The notes under the pieces are model-generated. The model had not been told where the DNA came from. It saw only the letters and a list, made by a program, of their open reading frames with translations, and ran no database searches. Of a stretch of DNA of 64,000 bases, positions 8,868 to 17,656 are shown piece after piece. The stretch's first letter is position 1, and each line of letters starts with the position of its first letter. The stretch lies in the NCBI GenBank assembly GCA_050012495.1, contig JBEKHB010000008.1, forward strand, positions 1-64,000, written 5' to 3'. This stretch comes from BOG-1155 sp050012495. GTDB lineage: Bacteria; Desulfobacterota; Syntrophorhabdia; Syntrophorhabdales; WCHB1-27. The translations under genes were made by a program, and so were the position numbers.

Positions 8868-10304
8868 ATGGCGGGAATTACGTCGATAGGGGCCTATATC
8901 CCCATGTATCGGCTGAGCGGAGAAGAGATAGGTAACATGTGGCGAGCAAAGGGGACCACAGGGGGCAAGGCCGTAGCCGGCTACGACGAGGACAGCGTCA
9001 CGATGGCCGTAGCCGCGGCCCTGGACTGTATGAAGGCGAGCGACAAAGGGCCGGATGCACTCTATTTTGCCACTACCACGGCCCCCTATAAGGAGAAACA
9101 GCATGCGGCCGTGATAGCCGGCGTCATCGATCTGGACAGGAGGTGCCACACGGCCGATTTTACCAATTCGCTGAGGGCCGGGACCACAGCAATGAAATCG
9201 GCCGTGGATGCGGTGAAGAGCGGCTCGGCCGGGCGAGTGCTGCTGGCTGCCTCGGACTGCCGCATGGGGGCTCCCGGAGGAAGATTCGAGCAAATCCTCG
9301 GAGACGGTGCGGCGGCGATCATGATCGGCTCAGCGGGCGTTATTGCGGATATTCAAGGGAGTTACTCCCTCTTCAACGACTTTACGGACGAATGGAGAAC
9401 CGGCAATGATGCCTTTGTCCGGTCAGGGGAAGGCCGGTTTGTAGACGAGGCCGGCTATGTGCCCACCATGGAGGAAGCCATTTCAGGGGTGTTGAAGTCG
9501 TGTTCGCTCAAGCCGGGAGATTGCTCCAAAGTCGTCTTCGCGGCATCCGACAGCAGACGCCATGCCCACCTCGCCAAAAGCCTGGGCTTTGACAAAGCTC
9601 AGGTCCAGGATCACTTATTAGCGGACATAGGCCACACCGGGACACCCGCGGCCCTCATGATGCTCGTGGCCGCCCTGGAGGAGGCAGCGCCCGGGGACAC
9701 GATTCTCTTTGCGAACTATGGCGACGGCGCCGACGCTTTCGTATTTCGTGTTACCGAAGAGATAGGCAGGATCCGCGGCAAGCCACGCATGGGAGACAGG
9801 TTGGCAAAAAAGAGGTCGATAGGTTACGGGACCTATCTCAGGTGGCGCGACCTCCTTCCCTTCGAGGCGTCAAGCCTCCCGGAGAGGGCTGAGCCTTCAT
9901 TGGCCGCCCGATGGAGGGAGGGGAGAACGGTTTCGGCCCTCTATGGGGTAAAATGCAGAAAATGCGGGACTCCGCAGCTACACCCCATCGGTCAAAGGAT
10001 ACGGGTGTGCGTGGCCTGTCAGTCGAAAGATGAGTTTGATGCCTACAAGTTTTCCGACAAGACGGGGAAACTCTTTACTTATGCGATAGACCACCTACAG
10101 CCCACGAAGAACCCTCCCGGCCTTAATGGTGTTGTTGATTTCGACGGAGGCGGCAGGCTTATCTGTGAACTGACCGACTACGACCTGGACAAAGTCGCAA
10201 TAGGCATGCCGGTGGCGATGACGTTCAGGAAGCTCTCCCAGGGCAAAGGGATAGTCAATTATTTCTGGAAAGCGACGCCCCTCACGCAACAAGGCCGCGA
10301 ATAA
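8868..10304 (+). CDS. HMG-CoA-synthase/KAS III-like protein fused to a Zn-ribbon OB-fold (DUF35) domain
   Basis: Residues 1-300 have the thiolase-fold layout of archaeal-type HMG-CoA synthase (GAYIPMYRL at the start, LADIGHTGTPAALMM and YGDGADAFVF later). The C-terminal 130 residues hold a zinc ribbon (CRKC-x14-CVAC) and the OB-fold that binds acyl-CoA in DUF35 proteins. In the block HTADFTNSLRAGT the catalytic cysteine position is Leu102, and the usual HQP histidine region reads ASD, so this protein probably does not do condensation itself. The thiolase 17 bp downstream keeps its cysteine. This resembles the PhlA+PhlB partners of the PhlACB acyltransferase, here fused. I chose the ATG at 8868, preceded by GGGAGGAG, over an in-frame ATG four codons upstream at 8856. 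Confidence 0.75.
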   Translation: MAGITSIGAYIPMYRLSGEEIGNMWRAKGTTGGKAVAGYDEDSVTMAVAAALDCMKASDKGPDALYFATTTAPYKEKQHAAVIAGVIDLDRRCHTADFTNSLRAGTTAMKSAVDAVKSGSAGRVLLAASDCRMGAPGGRFEQILGDGAAAIMIGSAGVIADIQGSYSLFNDFTDEWRTGNDAFVRSGEGRFVDEAGYVPTMEEAISGVLKSCSLKPGDCSKVVFAASDSRRHAHLAKSLGFDKAQVQDHLLADIGHTGTPAALMMLVAALEEAAPGDTILFANYGDGADAFVFRVTEEIGRIRGKPRMGDRLAKKRSIGYGTYLRWRDLLPFEASSLPERAEPSLAARWREGRTVSALYGVKCRKCGTPQLHPIGQRIRVCVACQSKDEFDAYKFSDKTGKLFTYAIDHLQPTKNPPGLNGVVDFDGGGRLICELTDYDLDKVAIGMPVAMTFRKLSQGKGIVNYFWKATPLTQQGRE

Positions 10305-10321
10305 CCAACGGGAGGAATTGG

Positions 10322-11518
10322 ATGGAGAGCATCCGCGATAAGGTAGCCATAGTAGGCATGGGTTGTACTAAATTTGGCGAAAGATGGGATATGGGCGTGG
10401 AGGACCTTCTTGTTGAAGCGGCCTATGAGGCATTTCAGGATGCGGGGATAGAGCCGAAGGAGATACAAGCAGCATGGCTCGGCACGGTCTTTTCGGGCAT
10501 GACTGCCCTTACCATGTCTCCCCTCGGGCTCCAGTACATCCCGATGACGCGGGTCGAAAACATGTGCGCCACGGGCACTGAGGCGCTCAGGGCCGCGAGT
10601 TATGCGGTAGCCGCGGGCATATGCGATGTCGCCCTGGCCATAGGGGTGGAGAAGCTCAAAGATTCGGGGCAGACAGGGGTAAAAGGTCCGGCCATCATCG
10701 GCGACAATCCTGACGGTACCTCGAGCATCGGCTCCGGCTACAGCGCGCCGGCATCCTTTGCGTATCTGGGAACAAGGTATTTCCATCAGTATAATCTGGA
10801 CCCCGATGAAGGGAAGAGGCTTCTTGCCGAAATTGCGGTGAAAAACCACTACAACGGCAGCCTGAACCCCAAAGCGCATTTTCAAAACAGGTTGACGGTG
10901 GAACAAGTGGTAAAGGCGCCTATCGTGGCCTGGCCTCTCGGCCTGTTCGATTGCTGCGGGGTGAGCGACGGCGCAGCCGCCGCCATAGTGACCCGGGCGG
11001 ACATGGCGAAAAACTTCAGGGCCGATCCGGTCTATCTCAAGGGGTTGGCCGTCACCGTAGGGGCTCGCCAGGGATCCATGAGGCAGGACTACGATTATGT
11101 TCACATAGAAGAGAATGTCCTCGCTGCCAGGCGCGTGTACGCGGAGGCAGGGATCAGCGACCCGAGAAAGGAGATCAGTCTTGCCGAGGTGCACGACTGT
11201 TTTACCTGTCACGAATTGATCCTCTATGAGGATTTGGGATTCAGCCCGAGAGGGCGGGCGAAAGAGGACATAGATGCCGGAACCTTCACGCTGGCGGGTG
11301 AGCTGCCGATAAACACCGACGGCGGATTAAAGTGCTTCGGCCATCCCCTCGGGGCCAGTGGCCTCAGGATGATGTATGAGGTGTATAAGCAGCTTCAGGG
11401 CAAGGCAGGCCCGCGTCAGGTGAAGAACCCCCGACTGGGGTTGACCCACAATTTGGGAGGAAATGCAGGAAACGGCATTGCGAGCTGCGTGGTCGTGGGT
11501 AGCGAAAGATCGCGGTAA
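10322..11518 (+). CDS. Thiolase family protein (SCP2/PhlC-type acyltransferase)
   Basis: This 398-residue thiolase has the nucleophile Cys82 (ENMCATGTEA), the HDCF block (His291, Cys293) and the closing GGLKCFGHPLGASG with His341 and Cys338. All catalytic positions are therefore present. This branch does not degrade ordinary fatty acids alone; it usually works with a DUF35 OB-fold partner, which here is fused to the preceding gene product. The pair would cleave or form a C-C bond in a CoA or aryl-ketone substrate. A good GGGAGG box precedes the ATG. In an anaerobe the degradative direction (thiolysis) is more likely. Confidence 0.88.
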   Translation: MESIRDKVAIVGMGCTKFGERWDMGVEDLLVEAAYEAFQDAGIEPKEIQAAWLGTVFSGMTALTMSPLGLQYIPMTRVENMCATGTEALRAASYAVAAGICDVALAIGVEKLKDSGQTGVKGPAIIGDNPDGTSSIGSGYSAPASFAYLGTRYFHQYNLDPDEGKRLLAEIAVKNHYNGSLNPKAHFQNRLTVEQVVKAPIVAWPLGLFDCCGVSDGAAAAIVTRADMAKNFRADPVYLKGLAVTVGARQGSMRQDYDYVHIEENVLAARRVYAEAGISDPRKEISLAEVHDCFTCHELILYEDLGFSPRGRAKEDIDAGTFTLAGELPINTDGGLKCFGHPLGASGLRMMYEVYKQLQGKAGPRQVKNPRLGLTHNLGGNAGNGIASCVVVGSERSR

Positions 11519-11567
11519 TGCGAAAGCCTTCGCGTAGGTACGATGAAAAGAAGGAGGACGGAACCAT

Positions 11568-12182
11568 ATGGACCTGGATAAGCTGAAAGCCAAGGTGAAT
11601 CCGGCGTCGACGGCCTTTATCATCATCGATATGCAGAAAGACTATTGCTGCGAGGGGGGGACCTTTCATCGAAGGGGCCTTGACATAGAACCGGCTCAGA
11701 AACTTGCCGGCCGGCTCAACCTGTTCCTCGAGAAGGCCCGCAGGGCCCTGAAATACATCGTGCACTTAAAAATGACCAAGGCGTCCGACCTGTCATCTCC
11801 GGTGTCGGCGGAGCTTTACGCGCGGCTCGGCATTGAGAGAAAGTATGACCCGGCCTACGCAGAGTTCTACGGGGTCGTCCCGCAGGAGGGGGACACGGTC
11901 ATCGCCAAGTATAAATATTCTGGGTTTGTGGCGACATACCTGGACCTGTTCCTTCGTTCGAAGGGCGTGTTGACCTTGATCATCACCGGGGTTGCCACGA
12001 ACGTCTGCATTGAGTCGACGGCCAGAGACGGCTTCATGCGGGATTACTTCATAGTGGTGCCGTCGGATCTGACCGAAGGGACGTGCGCCGAGGCGAAAAA
12101 GTGGTCGCTCTCCACTATCGATACGTATTTCGGCCAGGTGGTCGATTCGGAGAGCTTGCTCCGGTGCTGGAATAGTACGTGA
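11568..12182 (+). CDS. Cysteine hydrolase of the isochorismatase family
   Basis: This 204-residue protein has the isochorismatase/nicotinamidase fold: FIIIDMQKDY gives the catalytic Asp, a basic residue follows around KYKYSGF, and GVATNVCIESTARDG supplies the nucleophilic Cys. Family members hydrolyse amides (nicotinamidase, N-carbamoylsarcosine amidase) or vinyl ethers. The substrate is not evident. It sits between the thiolase gene and the Nuo-like/molybdenum hydroxylase genes, on the same strand and about 50 bp from its upstream neighbour, so it may belong to the pathway as an amidase. A clear AAGGAGG box supports the start. Confidence 0.88.
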   Translation: MDLDKLKAKVNPASTAFIIIDMQKDYCCEGGTFHRRGLDIEPAQKLAGRLNLFLEKARRALKYIVHLKMTKASDLSSPVSAELYARLGIERKYDPAYAEFYGVVPQEGDTVIAKYKYSGFVATYLDLFLRSKGVLTLIITGVATNVCIESTARDGFMRDYFIVVPSDLTEGTCAEAKKWSLSTIDTYFGQVVDSESLLRCWNST

Positions 12183-12300
12183 AAAGAGGCGCACGATGCG
12201 ACAGACCTTCGCCTTACGAGAGGGCTTGAAGGGCCCGGGGCATGACGGTGGAAGGCTGAGAAAATAAAGGGGCGACATCAACGAATCAGGTGAGGCAACC

Positions 12301-13425
12301 ATGAAACGGCGCATAACCCTTACGATTGACGGCACGAAGGTAAGCGGCCCTCCGGGGATGACCATCCTGGAGGCGGCAGAAAAGGTGGGCATCGAGATCC
12401 CCAGGCTCTGCTTTGAGGCGGACATAACACCCTCCGGCAACTGCCGGATCTGCGTAGTAGAAGTAGAGGGCTCCCGGACCCTGGTGGGCTCCTGCCACAC
12501 GCCCATTGCGGAGGGCATGATTATCCGGAGCCGCTCTGCAAGGGTAACGGAGGCCCGGCAGGCAACGATAGAGCTCCTTCTTGCAGGGCATACGGGTTCC
12601 TGCGTGACCGATACGGAGGCGCGGGAGTGCAGGCTCCACATGCTCGCATCCGATCTTGAGGCAGGCCCTCCCCGATTTCAGGTAAAGCGCCGCCGCCTCT
12701 ACGGCCCGGAAAAGAGTCCCTATATCCTCCGGGATATGTCTCGCTGCATCCTCTGCAGGAAGTGTATCCGCGCGTGCGCCGAGATTGCCGGACAGCATCT
12801 CTACAGCATGGCCTATCGGGGCTTTGCCTCGAAAGTGGTGGTGGACTACGATATACCCCTCAACAAAGAGGCATGCAAGGACTGCGGTATCTGCATCGAC
12901 TACTGCCCCACGAGCGCCCTCATGTGGCCGGAAGGCGTAAAAAAGAGAGAAGGTGCCGCAAGAAAGCTCAAGGCCGGGCCCGCACCGGGCGATGGCAGCC
13001 GCCAAAAGCTCCTCGACTTCCTCAAGGTCAGGCAGAGAACGGAAGGTTTTCTGTCGGCGGCGTCCATGAGCGAGATCGCCTCCGACCTCGGCCTTCCCGA
13101 GAGCGAGGTTTACGGGGTGGCGAGCTTCTACGCCTTCCTCTCCACCGGACGCCTGGGCACGCACGTGATCAGGATCTGCAAGAGCCTTCCCTGCTACCTG
13201 AAGAACGCCCCCACGATCATCGAGGCCGTTGTCCGGACCATCGGCATTACCCCGGGCCACACCACCCCCGACAACAGGTTCTCCTTTGAGCTCACCAACT
13301 GTATCGGGGCATGTGATGAGGCCCCTGCCATGCTTATCGACGATACCGTTTACGGGAACCTTAACCCGGCGCGGGTCGCCGATATCCTGAAGTCCTATCG
13401 AGAGATGGAGGGGAGGGTGTCGTGA
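12301..13425 (+). CDS. Iron-sulfur electron-transfer protein, NuoG N-terminal type fused to NuoE
   Basis: This 374-residue fusion carries a [2Fe-2S] ferredoxin domain (Cys37, 48, 51, 65), a His-Cys segment (His97, Cys101, Cys110) and two [4Fe-4S] sites (Cys149/152/155/159 and 192/195/198/202). A NuoE-type thioredoxin-like [2Fe-2S] domain from about residue 225 follows (CKSLPC and NCIGAC). In the NuoG His-Cys motif one cysteine is replaced by Asp104. The NuoF-like gene starts within its stop codon, so the two form an NAD(P)H-linked diaphorase. The genes for a molybdenum hydroxylase follow directly, so this module probably passes electrons between NAD(H) and that enzyme. I have not confirmed whether the NuoG-NuoE fusion order is common. 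Confidence 0.88.
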   Translation: MKRRITLTIDGTKVSGPPGMTILEAAEKVGIEIPRLCFEADITPSGNCRICVVEVEGSRTLVGSCHTPIAEGMIIRSRSARVTEARQATIELLLAGHTGSCVTDTEARECRLHMLASDLEAGPPRFQVKRRRLYGPEKSPYILRDMSRCILCRKCIRACAEIAGQHLYSMAYRGFASKVVVDYDIPLNKEACKDCGICIDYCPTSALMWPEGVKKREGAARKLKAGPAPGDGSRQKLLDFLKVRQRTEGFLSAASMSEIASDLGLPESEVYGVASFYAFLSTGRLGTHVIRICKSLPCYLKNAPTIIEAVVRTIGITPGHTTPDNRFSFELTNCIGACDEAPAMLIDDTVYGNLNPARVADILKSYREMEGRVS

Positions 13426-14630
13426 CAGAGAGCATCGTTCTGAGGCACTGTAAGGCAACTGACCCGACGGATATCGCCTTCTTCGTGAAGCGTGGAGGCT
13501 TTCAGGCGTTGACGAAGGCCAGGGAGATGGGTCCTGAAAAGATCATCGCCGAGATAAAGGCCTCGAACCTCCGGGGCCGCGGAGGGGCCGGATTCCCGTG
13601 CGGCGCCAAATGGGAGCTCGCAGATAAGAGCCCGGGCAATGAGAAGTATGTTATCTGTAATGCCGATGAGGGCGAGGTGGGAACCTTCAAGGACCGTTAC
13701 ATCATCCGGCATGACCCCTTTACCCTCCTTGAGGGCATAGGCATCGCGGCCTTCGCCATAGGGGCAAAGAGGGCCTATATCTATCTCAGGGCGGAATACC
13801 GCTCCCTCCTCGGCGACCTGAAGGATGCCATCGATCAGGCCGCCGCGAAAGGGTTCGTCGACCTCCCTGTGGAGATACGGGAAGGCGCGGGGGCTTACGT
13901 CTGCGGCGAGGAATCGGCCCTCATGAACTCCATGGAAGGCAGAAGGGGGGAAGCCAGGTTCCGTCCACCCTTTCCCCCCACGAGGGGGCTCTTCGGCAAA
14001 CCCACCATCATCAACAACGTGGAGACCTTCATGAACATCGCCCCTATCATCGCGAAAGGGGCCGCCTGGTTCTCAAGGCTGGGCACCCCGAAGAGTACGG
14101 GTACCAAGGTCTTCTCCGTGAGCGGCGACGTGGAGAGACCCGGTGTCTACGAGGTAGTGATGGGAAGCAGTCTCTCGGATGTGCTTACCCTCGCGGGGGC
14201 GAAACAGGTGAAGATGGTCCAGATCGGCGGCGCCACCGGCGGCATCGTTCCTTCCTCCATGGTAGAGACGCCCCTCTCCTATGAGACGGTGCTTGGGTCA
14301 GGGGCAATTACGGTGTTGGACACCACGAGGGATGTGATCGACTTTGTGTACAGGACCATGGAGTTTCTGAACGAGGAGTCCTGCGGGCTTTGCACCCCCT
14401 GCCGGGAGGGCACCGAGGTGATGATGGAGATCTTCACCAGGCTCGTTCACGGAGAAGGGGTGGCAGAGGACATCTCGACATTGGAGAGGCTTTCCAGGCT
14501 CATGATGCAGTCCTCCCTCTGCGGCCTCGGTCAGGCAGCCCCCATCCCGGTGCTCGACACCTTGAAGTATTTCAGGAACGACTACGAGAACCGGATCAGA
14601 CAGTCCGTATTCTTGAGGACCTTGAGATAA
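13422..14630 (+). CDS. NADH dehydrogenase NuoF-like FMN/[4Fe-4S] subunit
   Basis: This 402-residue protein matches the 51-kDa subunit of complex I and of NAD-linked hydrogenases and formate dehydrogenases. It has the FMN/NADH loop RGRGGAGFPCGAKW, NADEGEVGTFKDR, the SLBB region and the [4Fe-4S] ligands ESCGLCTPCREG with a later SLCGLG cysteine. It should bind NAD(H), FMN and one [4Fe-4S] cluster. The GTG start overlaps the preceding stop (GTGA), which indicates translational coupling. It lacks the N-terminal thioredoxin-like extension found in HndC/HymB types, because that domain is fused to the preceding gene product. Confidence 0.93.
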   Translation: MTESIVLRHCKATDPTDIAFFVKRGGFQALTKAREMGPEKIIAEIKASNLRGRGGAGFPCGAKWELADKSPGNEKYVICNADEGEVGTFKDRYIIRHDPFTLLEGIGIAAFAIGAKRAYIYLRAEYRSLLGDLKDAIDQAAAKGFVDLPVEIREGAGAYVCGEESALMNSMEGRRGEARFRPPFPPTRGLFGKPTIINNVETFMNIAPIIAKGAAWFSRLGTPKSTGTKVFSVSGDVERPGVYEVVMGSSLSDVLTLAGAKQVKMVQIGGATGGIVPSSMVETPLSYETVLGSGAITVLDTTRDVIDFVYRTMEFLNEESCGLCTPCREGTEVMMEIFTRLVHGEGVAEDISTLERLSRLMMQSSLCGLGQAAPIPVLDTLKYFRNDYENRIRQSVFLRTLR

Positions 14631-14639
14631 GGAGGAAAC

Positions 14640-15221
14640 ATGACGATGCCATCCTATCCGTGTCCTTACTGCGCGGCGCCTTTCGGCAGCTTTGAGGCGC
14701 TCAAGGCACATGTCGTTGCCGAGCACGGCGCGGAGCCGCTGCCGAAACCCCATGGACTCATTGCCCTCATCGTGAACGGCGAGCGTCACGAGCAGACGGT
14801 CGAGCCGAATACCACCCTCTATACCCTCATCCACGACAGGATGGGGCTGACGGGGGTCAAGATGTTCTGCGACAGGGGGGCGTGCGGCTCCTGTACCGTC
14901 ATCATGGACGGAAGGCCCGTGCTCTCGTGCATGACCCTGGCCATCGAGTGCGACGGCAAAACCATAGAAACGATCGAGGGGGTTGCGGCGGCAAAGCATC
15001 CCCTCATCGAGACCTACGTGAAGCACCACTGCATGCAGTGCGGCTACTGTACCCCTGGCTTCGTGGTGACCGCAAAGGCACTGCTCGACAGGAACCCGGA
15101 CCCCACGGAAGAGGAGATACGGGAGGCCCTTTCTGGCAACCTCTGCCGCTGCGGCACCTATCCCCAGCACCCCAGGGCAGTGAGCGAGGCGGCCACGCTT
15201 CTGAAAGGGAGGACGCCATGA
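14640..15221 (+). CDS. Molybdenum hydroxylase [2Fe-2S] subunit with an N-terminal C2H2 zinc finger
   Basis: Residues 38-193 form the two-domain [2Fe-2S] subunit of the xanthine dehydrogenase family: CDRGACGSC-x11-C for the plant-type cluster and CGYC-x31-CRC for the second, which carries electrons from the molybdenum site. In front of it, Cys8, Cys11, His24 and His29 make a C-x2-C-x12-H-x4-H zinc-finger pattern, which is not a normal part of these subunits. The start follows a GGAGG box right after the NuoF-like gene. The molybdenum subunit gene starts in its stop codon (ATGA). Confidence 0.9.
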   Translation: MTMPSYPCPYCAAPFGSFEALKAHVVAEHGAEPLPKPHGLIALIVNGERHEQTVEPNTTLYTLIHDRMGLTGVKMFCDRGACGSCTVIMDGRPVLSCMTLAIECDGKTIETIEGVAAAKHPLIETYVKHHCMQCGYCTPGFVVTAKALLDRNPDPTEEEIREALSGNLCRCGTYPQHPRAVSEAATLLKGRTP

Positions 15222-17656
15222 AGAAGGATGACAGGGGAAAGATCATAGCCCCGGAACATACCGTGAGGGCCGATAAATACCCCCTCGACGACTATACTGC
15301 CGTGGGGCGGCGGGTGCGCCGCAAGGACGGGTATGAAAAGGCGAGCGGCTACGCCGTCTATACCTCGGATATTCAGATCCCCGGTATGCTCTATCAGAGG
15401 ATCCTCGCCTGTCCCTACCCGAACGCGGTCATAAGAACCATTGATACTACCGGGGCCGAGGCGCTGCCCGGTGTACGGGCCGTGCTGCGATGGGATGATC
15501 CCGAGCTCCCCCCGAAAGCCGACATGAGCGGCCACTTCGGCCAGGCAGGCCAGCCCCATGAGCCTGTCCTCGACAGATGCGGTTACTGGCAAGGTATGCC
15601 CATGGGCGTTGCCGTTGCCGCCGATACGGAAGAGATCGCCGGGGAGGCGTTGAAGCTCGTCGGGATAGAATGGGAAGCACGCGCCTTCAACCTCGACCCG
15701 GTGGAGGCGTTGAAACCGGGCGCCCCTCTCACCAACCCCGAGTCCTACCCCGAGGGTAACTTCATCCTCCCCTTCATGCACGAGAAGAAGGTCACCCACG
15801 GTGACCCTGACAAGGGCTTCAGGGAGGCAGAGCAGACCATCGAATTCGGGATGAGGCGTGATCAGGACACGTGGGTCGGGCCGGAGCGTCCCTGCGGCGT
15901 CTTCAGGTGGAACGGGGAATACCCTGAGGTCTGGCTCAAACACCAGCGCCCGCACCTCGCGAAGCGCCAGTTGGCGCAGTTCTTCAAGCTCGGTGTGAGC
16001 CAGGTGACGGTCCATTGTCCCTACCAGGGCGGGAGCTTCGGGGGCTGGTCGCAGATGGCGCTGAACATGCAGCCCAACATAATCGCGGGCATCCTCTCGA
16101 AAAGAACAGGCAGGCCCGTCAAGTGGCAGTTCAGCCGAAGAGAGGACTTCTGCGGGGCCGGTATGGATAACGCGAGATACCGGGTGAATGTGGGGTTCAA
16201 GCATAACGGGGAGATTACCGCCCTCCATGCAACGTCCTGGTTCACCAGGGAAGGTCTCTCCCACACGGATCACTTCGTGGAGAACTCCAAGGTCATCAAC
16301 ATCATTCAGGAGTCGAACGGCGCCATCTGCAACATATTCACCGGATGGGCCATCCGCTGCGAACAGAACATGAACTGCTACTGCTTCTCGGCCGTGATGA
16401 ACCATGTGGCCGAGGCATTGAAGATGGACCCCACCGAGCTTGCCCTCATCAACGACGGGTGCGAGGGCCACGCCATGGCCGATATCGCGGAATGGAAAAG
16501 GAAACGGGGGTTTAAGAACAGAGACAGCCTCAGAGAGTGTATAGAGGCGGGAAAGAAGGCCATGGACTGGGATGCCAAATGGCACCTGCCCGGAACGGGA
16601 AAACTCCCGAGCGGCAGGATGCACGGCCTCGGCATGAGCTGGGCTCACGAGTGGGGTGATTCGGGGGGCTCCGCGGCCATCGGCATCAGGATCGAACGCG
16701 ACGACGGCACGGCCCGCGTCCTGGGTTTGCGCTGCGATAACGGTGTCTGCGCCGAGACGGCCTACTGCCAGATCGCCGCCGATGAGCTGGGCTTCCGCTA
16801 TGAAGACGTGCAGTACCGCCCCTTTGAAGAGGCCGGCTTCACGCCGATGACGCCGGACTCGTCCACGAACCTGGTTGTTAACGGCTGGGCCATCAGGAAT
16901 GCGGCCCGCCAGCTCAGGCAGAAGGTCCTTGAAGTAGCGACCTCCCCCAGGATCACCGAACGGCCCGAGATGGGCTACGTACCCCCTTTCGAAGGCTATA
17001 AGCCCGAGGACCTCGACATTAAGGAGAGCAAGGTCTTTGTCAGGAAAGATCCCTCGAAAAGCATCACCATGGCCGAACTCGTGCGGCCCTCCTTCTTCAT
17101 GGGAAAAATGGACGTGGGCTCCACGGAGCCCCTCTTCGCGTGGGGATGGCAGAACCAGCAGGGCGCCTACGACATCAACGGGCCTCCGGGACCGAGACCC
17201 ATATTCGTGCGGCAGGCCCACTTCGTCGAGGTGGAAGTCGATCCCGAGACAGGGGGGATCGAGGTGACCAGGGTGACCAACGCCAATGACGTGGGCAAGG
17301 CCGTCAACCCCGATGCGGTGGAAGGTCAGCAATACGGTGGCTCCGTCATGGGCGTGAGCCGGGTGCGCACCGAGGAGGTCGTCTACTGTCCGGCCACCGG
17401 GGTAGTCTTGAACGGCAACCTCATCGACTATAAGATCAACACCATGCTCGACTGCGGCCCTATCGACACTATTATCGTGGAGACCGGCATGGGTTACGGT
17501 CCCTACGGATCGGTCGGTATCGGTGAGGATGTGGCAAGCGTGGTGCCTTTCGCGTTCTATGCGGCAGTGCACAATGCCATCGGCACATGGGTCGATCTGC
17601 CCGCCACACCCGATAAGGTGCTGAAGGCGTTAGGGAAGGTACAGGAGGAGAGATGA
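15218..17656 (+). CDS. Molybdenum hydroxylase large (molybdopterin-binding) subunit, xanthine dehydrogenase family
   Basis: This 812-residue protein is the molybdopterin-cytosine-dinucleotide type catalytic subunit, starting with RRVRRKDGYEKASGYAVYTSDI. The first molybdopterin loop reads CPYQGGSFGGW and the C-terminal active-site block ends GSVGIGEDVAS, so the catalytic glutamate is kept although the usual GAKG before it is GSVG. This block and the unusual first loop suggest an outlying clade, so the substrate cannot be named. The ATG at 15218 overlaps the previous stop codon; an upstream in-frame extension would run through the small-subunit gene and is rejected. It is followed by the FAD subunit with another ATGA overlap. 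Confidence 0.9.
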   Translation: MKKDDRGKIIAPEHTVRADKYPLDDYTAVGRRVRRKDGYEKASGYAVYTSDIQIPGMLYQRILACPYPNAVIRTIDTTGAEALPGVRAVLRWDDPELPPKADMSGHFGQAGQPHEPVLDRCGYWQGMPMGVAVAADTEEIAGEALKLVGIEWEARAFNLDPVEALKPGAPLTNPESYPEGNFILPFMHEKKVTHGDPDKGFREAEQTIEFGMRRDQDTWVGPERPCGVFRWNGEYPEVWLKHQRPHLAKRQLAQFFKLGVSQVTVHCPYQGGSFGGWSQMALNMQPNIIAGILSKRTGRPVKWQFSRREDFCGAGMDNARYRVNVGFKHNGEITALHATSWFTREGLSHTDHFVENSKVINIIQESNGAICNIFTGWAIRCEQNMNCYCFSAVMNHVAEALKMDPTELALINDGCEGHAMADIAEWKRKRGFKNRDSLRECIEAGKKAMDWDAKWHLPGTGKLPSGRMHGLGMSWAHEWGDSGGSAAIGIRIERDDGTARVLGLRCDNGVCAETAYCQIAADELGFRYEDVQYRPFEEAGFTPMTPDSSTNLVVNGWAIRNAARQLRQKVLEVATSPRITERPEMGYVPPFEGYKPEDLDIKESKVFVRKDPSKSITMAELVRPSFFMGKMDVGSTEPLFAWGWQNQQGAYDINGPPGPRPIFVRQAHFVEVEVDPETGGIEVTRVTNANDVGKAVNPDAVEGQQYGGSVMGVSRVRTEEVVYCPATGVVLNGNLIDYKINTMLDCGPIDTIIVETGMGYGPYGSVGIGEDVASVVPFAFYAAVHNAIGTWVDLPATPDKVLKALGKVQEER

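Noticed and set aside
14882..15217. N-terminal extension of the large molybdenum subunit into the small-subunit gene
   Set aside because: The extension is a shifted frame of the small subunit; the ATG at 15218 with an ATGA overlap is the natural start.
15158..17572. An 804-codon open frame on the - strand opposite the molybdenum subunit at 15218
   Set aside because: Shadow of a conserved gene; rich in His, Gly, Asp and Val with no recognisable domain.
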